Made by a program: the position numbers and the translations under genes
Assembly: GCA_034429695.1 (NCBI GenBank)
Contig: DAOUGC010000122.1
Span: 1 to 9,168, forward strand
Direction of reading: 5' to 3'
DNA: 9,168 nt
From: DAOUGC01 sp034429695
Lineage (GTDB): Bacteria; Chloroflexota; Anaerolineae; Anaerolineales; Anaerolineaceae
Part shown: positions 6,717 through 9,168 of the stretch, in pieces
How positions within the stretch are numbered: position 1 is the first letter of the stretch
How the letters are laid out: each line of letters starts with the position of its first letter
Notes under the pieces: model-generated
Databases searched by the model: none
What the model saw: the letters and a program-made list of their open reading frames with translations, nothing else
What the model was told of the DNA's origin: nothing

Positions 6717-6745
6717 TTTACATACCGCCCATTTCTTTTTACAAT
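6717..6745 (+). promoter_or_regulatory. Probable promoter of the kamA unit
   Basis: TTTACA (6717-6722) and TACAAT (6740-6745) each match the housekeeping consensus at five of six bases, with a 17-base spacer. Transcription would start near 6752, giving kamA a leader of about 170 bases. It points away from the hrcA promoter, and about 70 bases separate the two -35 boxes, so the two units are divergent. The rest of 6569-6923 has no supported gene. A second AT-rich stretch (6896-6910) just before kamA is too close to the start codon to be a likely promoter. Confidence 0.55.
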
Positions 6746-6784
6746 AACACTGATGAAGAAGATCTCTGCTCACATGGCGCGGGC

Positions 6785-6810
6785 AACCGCTCCGGCGGGT
6801 TTTTACCGCC
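6785..6810 (+). promoter_or_regulatory. Attenuator-like overlapping hairpins in the kamA leader
   Basis: CCGC (6787-6790) can pair with GCGG (6795-6798) around loop TCCG, followed by a G and five T (6800-6804), which looks like a weak terminator. The same GGCGG (6794-6798) can instead pair with CCGCC (6806-6810) across the T-run. The two folds exclude each other, as in an attenuator. The stems are short (4-5 bp), so this is a tentative call. I recognise no known riboswitch here, and no lysine-box motifs are evident. Confidence 0.3.
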
Positions 6811-6923
6811 CCGATCACGATCCCCCTTTGTGTACAAATTCATAATGGTATTTTGTTTTGCCGGCCAATCGGGCGGCGTTGGTATGGTTTCTGGATTATT
6901 GATATAAAAGGAAGTGAGAAATA

Positions 6924-8345
6924 ATGTCACCAAAAGCATTTGTGTCCAAACGAGCGCCCGTTTTTGCGGACGTGCCCGATGAAAAATGGAATTCCTGGCG
7001 TTGGCAACTCTCTCACCGGCTCAATACCGTTGAGGATTTTGAGAAATTATTCCCCCTGACCGACAGCGAACGGAAAGCGCTGGGCAGCCAGGGGCTGTTC
7101 CGCGTGGATGTCACCCCTTATTTTGCCTCACTGATTAACCCCGATGACCCCAATGACCCCATTCGCCAGCAGATCATCCCACAGGCCGGCGAGATTGTGC
7201 CTTTCACCGGCATGATGGAAGATTCATTGGCCGAAGACCGCCACAGCCCCGTGCCTGGCCTGGTACACCGTTACCCCGACCGCGTATTGATGCTGGTGAC
7301 CACGCAGTGCGCTTCGTACTGCCGCTATTGCACCCGCTCCCGCATCGTGGGTGACCCAAGCGCCACCTTCTCGCGCTCCGATTTCGAAATGCAGATCGAC
7401 TACCTCAAACGCACCCCGCAGGTGCGCGACGTACTACTCTCCGGCGGCGATCCTTTAACCCTGGCGCCCAAGCTGCTGGAGGAACTGCTCAGCCGGTTGC
7501 GCGAGATCGAGCACATTGAGATCATCCGCATTGGCAGCCGCGTGCCGGTTTTCATGCCCATGCGCGTTGATGATGAATTGTGCGACATGCTTGCAAAGTA
7601 CCACCCCCTGTGGATGAACATCCATGTCAACCATCCCAATGAAATTTCCGCCGAACTGGCGCAGGCCACCGACAAGCTCACCCGTGCTGGCATCCCACTG
7701 GGCAACCAGGCGGTACTGCTGGCCGGCGTGAACGACTGTGTCAATATTCAGCGCGATCTGGTACATCAACTGGTGCGCATTCGCGTGCGCCCGTACTATC
7801 TTTATCAATGCGATCTGGTGGAAGGCAGCGGTCATTTCCGCACACCGGTTGCCAAGGGCATTGAGATCATGGAAGGCTTGCGCGGGCATACCAGCGGTTA
7901 CTCGGTTCCCACGTATGTTGTGGATGCTCCGGGCGGCGGCGGCAAGATACCGGTGATGCCCAATTACATGATCAGCGCTTCTGATCACAAAGTGGCTTTG
8001 CGCAACTACGAGGGCTTCATCACCACATATGAAGAGCCCATCCAGTACACCCCCCATGATCCTGCCACCTGTCCGGCTTGCCAGAGCAAACGCATCGAAC
8101 CGGGACAGTCGGGCGTGCATGGCCTGCTGGAAGGGGAAGAAATGTTCATCAAGCCCGAAGGCTTTGACCTGCTGCACAATCGCGGCGGCGGAATGCACCG
8201 CCTGCGCGCTGATTCCACAAAATGGCAGCCGCTCGGTATTGGCGCAGGCCACGAAGGATCAGAAACCAGGGACGATGCCGATGTGCAAAATGCGGAGGAA
8301 CAACCACCCGCTGATGAAAGCCATTTGACCGCAGCAAACGATTAA
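6924..8345 (+). CDS. kamA: Lysine 2,3-aminomutase-like radical SAM enzyme
   Basis: This family uses a [4Fe-4S] cluster, SAM and PLP to move the alpha-amino group of L-lysine to the beta carbon. The product beta-lysine enters lysine fermentation or becomes an osmolyte. The 473 residues show the cluster motif as C129-x3-C133-x2-C136 (CASYCRYCTRSR, 129-140), SAM-binding LSGGDPLTL (172-180), GSRVPVF (204-210), and DAPGGGGK with PLP-binding Lys341 (334-341). By recalled alignment to the clostridial enzyme, Arg138, Asp297 and Asp334 match the lysine-binding residues. In glutamate 2,3-aminomutases the two Asp positions are changed, so lysine is the likelier substrate. Cys272 and CPAC (383-386) match part of the zinc site, but a third C-terminal Cys is not evident. 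A polar, acidic tail (about 425-473) exceeds the roughly 416-residue clostridial protein. GGAAG lies 9 bases before the ATG. No beta-lysine acetyltransferase gene is in the window. Confidence 0.88.
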   Translation: MSPKAFVSKRAPVFADVPDEKWNSWRWQLSHRLNTVEDFEKLFPLTDSERKALGSQGLFRVDVTPYFASLINPDDPNDPIRQQIIPQAGEIVPFTGMMEDSLAEDRHSPVPGLVHRYPDRVLMLVTTQCASYCRYCTRSRIVGDPSATFSRSDFEMQIDYLKRTPQVRDVLLSGGDPLTLAPKLLEELLSRLREIEHIEIIRIGSRVPVFMPMRVDDELCDMLAKYHPLWMNIHVNHPNEISAELAQATDKLTRAGIPLGNQAVLLAGVNDCVNIQRDLVHQLVRIRVRPYYLYQCDLVEGSGHFRTPVAKGIEIMEGLRGHTSGYSVPTYVVDAPGGGGKIPVMPNYMISASDHKVALRNYEGFITTYEEPIQYTPHDPATCPACQSKRIEPGQSGVHGLLEGEEMFIKPEGFDLLHNRGGGMHRLRADSTKWQPLGIGAGHEGSETRDDADVQNAEEQPPADESHLTAAND

Positions 8346-8374
8346 TCAAGACAGCAACCTGAGGAGAGAACCCC

Positions 8375-9168
8375 ATGCATTACCGCCGGTTGGGACGTTC
8401 TGGTTTGAAAATCAGCGAAATTTCGCTTGGCTCGTGGGTCACTTTTGGCTCGCAATTAAATGGCGACGCCGTAATTGACCTGGTCCATGCCGCTTTTGAC
8501 CAGGGCGTGAACTTCTTTGACACCGCCGATTCTTACGCCAACGGGCTGGCTGAAACCCTGCTCGGCCAGGCGGTGGGCAGCCTGCCCCGGCAGGATGTGG
8601 TTCTCTCCACCAAGGTGTTTTTTCCCACATCGGGCAGCGTCAATGGGCGCGGGCTTTCGCGCAAGCACATCTTCGACTCGATCCACGCCTCGCTGCGCCG
8701 CCTGAACACTGACTATGTTGACCTGTACTTCTGCCACCGCTACGACCCCGACACCCCCATGGAGGAAGTGGTGCAGACCATGGACATTCTGGTGCGCCAG
8801 GGCAAGATCTGCTACTGGGGCACTTCGCAGTGGGACGCCAGCCAGGTTGTACAGGCGTTTGGGGTGGCGCGCCAGCACGGGCTGATCGCCCCCACCGCCG
8901 AGCAACCCCAGTACAACCTGTTCTACCGCAACCGGGTGGAACGCGGCATGGCGCCAGTGTGCAAGGAGTTCGGATTGGGGCTTACCACGTGGTCACCACT
9001 GGCGTTTGGGTTGCTCTCCGGCAAATATAATGACGGCATCCCTGCCAACAGCCGCGCCTCACAGGCAGACATGGGTTGGGTGCGGGATGAGATCACACCG
9101 GAGCGGCTGGCAATGGTACGCCAGTTGACCGCCCTTGCCAGTGACCTGGAGATCACCACAGCACAGCT
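8375..9168 (+). CDS. Aldo/keto reductase, Kv-beta-like (3' end cut by window)
   Basis: Aldo/keto reductases reduce carbonyls with NADPH on a TIM barrel. The protein begins MHYRRLGRSGLKISEISLGS, the usual start of the Kv-beta/YghZ-like branch. The catalytic tetrad is complete: Asp49 and Tyr54 in FFDTADSYANG (47-57), Lys80 in VVLSTKVFF (75-83), and His121 in LYFCHRYDPDTP (117-128). Further family marks are GKICYWGTSQW (143-153), AEQPQYNLF (175-183) and the cofactor-loop region WSPLAFGLLSGKY (206-218). There are 264 codons before the window ends, so roughly the last 50-70 residues are missing. A good ribosome-binding site, GAGGAGAG (8361-8368), lies 6 bases before the ATG. The gene follows kamA by 29 bases on the same strand with no terminator visible between them, so co-transcription is likely. 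The substrate cannot be told; a shared pathway with KamA is only a guess. Confidence 0.92.
   Translation, partial: MHYRRLGRSGLKISEISLGSWVTFGSQLNGDAVIDLVHAAFDQGVNFFDTADSYANGLAETLLGQAVGSLPRQDVVLSTKVFFPTSGSVNGRGLSRKHIFDSIHASLRRLNTDYVDLYFCHRYDPDTPMEEVVQTMDILVRQGKICYWGTSQWDASQVVQAFGVARQHGLIAPTAEQPQYNLFYRNRVERGMAPVCKEFGLGLTTWSPLAFGLLSGKYNDGIPANSRASQADMGWVRDEITPERLAMVRQLTALASDLEITTAQ

Noticed and set aside
6753..6845. 30-codon frame MKKISAHMARATAPAGF... as a real small gene
   Set aside because: It has no ribosome-binding site and no known similarity that I recognise. I keep it only as a possible leader peptide within the leader finding.
6746..6923. Lysine riboswitch in front of kamA
   Set aside because: The conserved L-box core motifs are not visible, and the leader's short stems do not resemble the five-helix lysine aptamer.

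Overview
The window looks like ordinary chromosome from a GC-rich bacterium, and I suspect a member of Chloroflexota such as Anaerolineae. That guess rests on three things: the gene order hrcA-grpE-dnaK-dnaJ-prmA under a CIRCE-type operator, a long-form DnaK ending in a DDDVVEGEF-like tail, and GTAGGGG-ended palindromic repeats. It is an inference from protein style and cannot be proved here.

Layout from left to right. Positions 1-123 hold the last 40 codons of a sensor histidine kinase on the + strand, followed by a strong hairpin terminator. About 645 bases without a gene follow (124-768). They contain two tandem copies of a structured, MITE/REP-like repeat, a separate long inverted repeat, and the terminator of the operon that arrives from the other side. 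Positions 769-6568 on the - strand carry a heat-shock chaperone operon, transcribed right to left: hrcA, grpE, dnaK, dnaJ, prmA. Upstream of hrcA is a well-formed housekeeping promoter and a CIRCE operator with an unusual right half. Positions 6569-6923 form a divergent control region. From 6924 to the window end the + strand carries a lysine 2,3-aminomutase-like radical SAM gene (kamA family) and, 29 bases later, an aldo/keto reductase cut by the window end.

How the genes work together. HrcA represses its own operon by binding CIRCE. GrpE (nucleotide exchange), DnaK (Hsp70) and DnaJ (Hsp40) form one chaperone machine. PrmA, a ribosomal protein L11 methyltransferase, is translationally coupled to dnaJ by an 8-base overlap. 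A long hairpin between dnaK and dnaJ may set their relative expression. The kamA/aldo-keto reductase pair is a separate unit, and its shared role cannot be read from the sequence.

I found no clear new defence, mobile or biosynthetic system. The observations most worth a second look are the tandem structured repeats, the altered CIRCE, the dnaK-dnaJ hairpin with a competing pairing, and the kamA leader.
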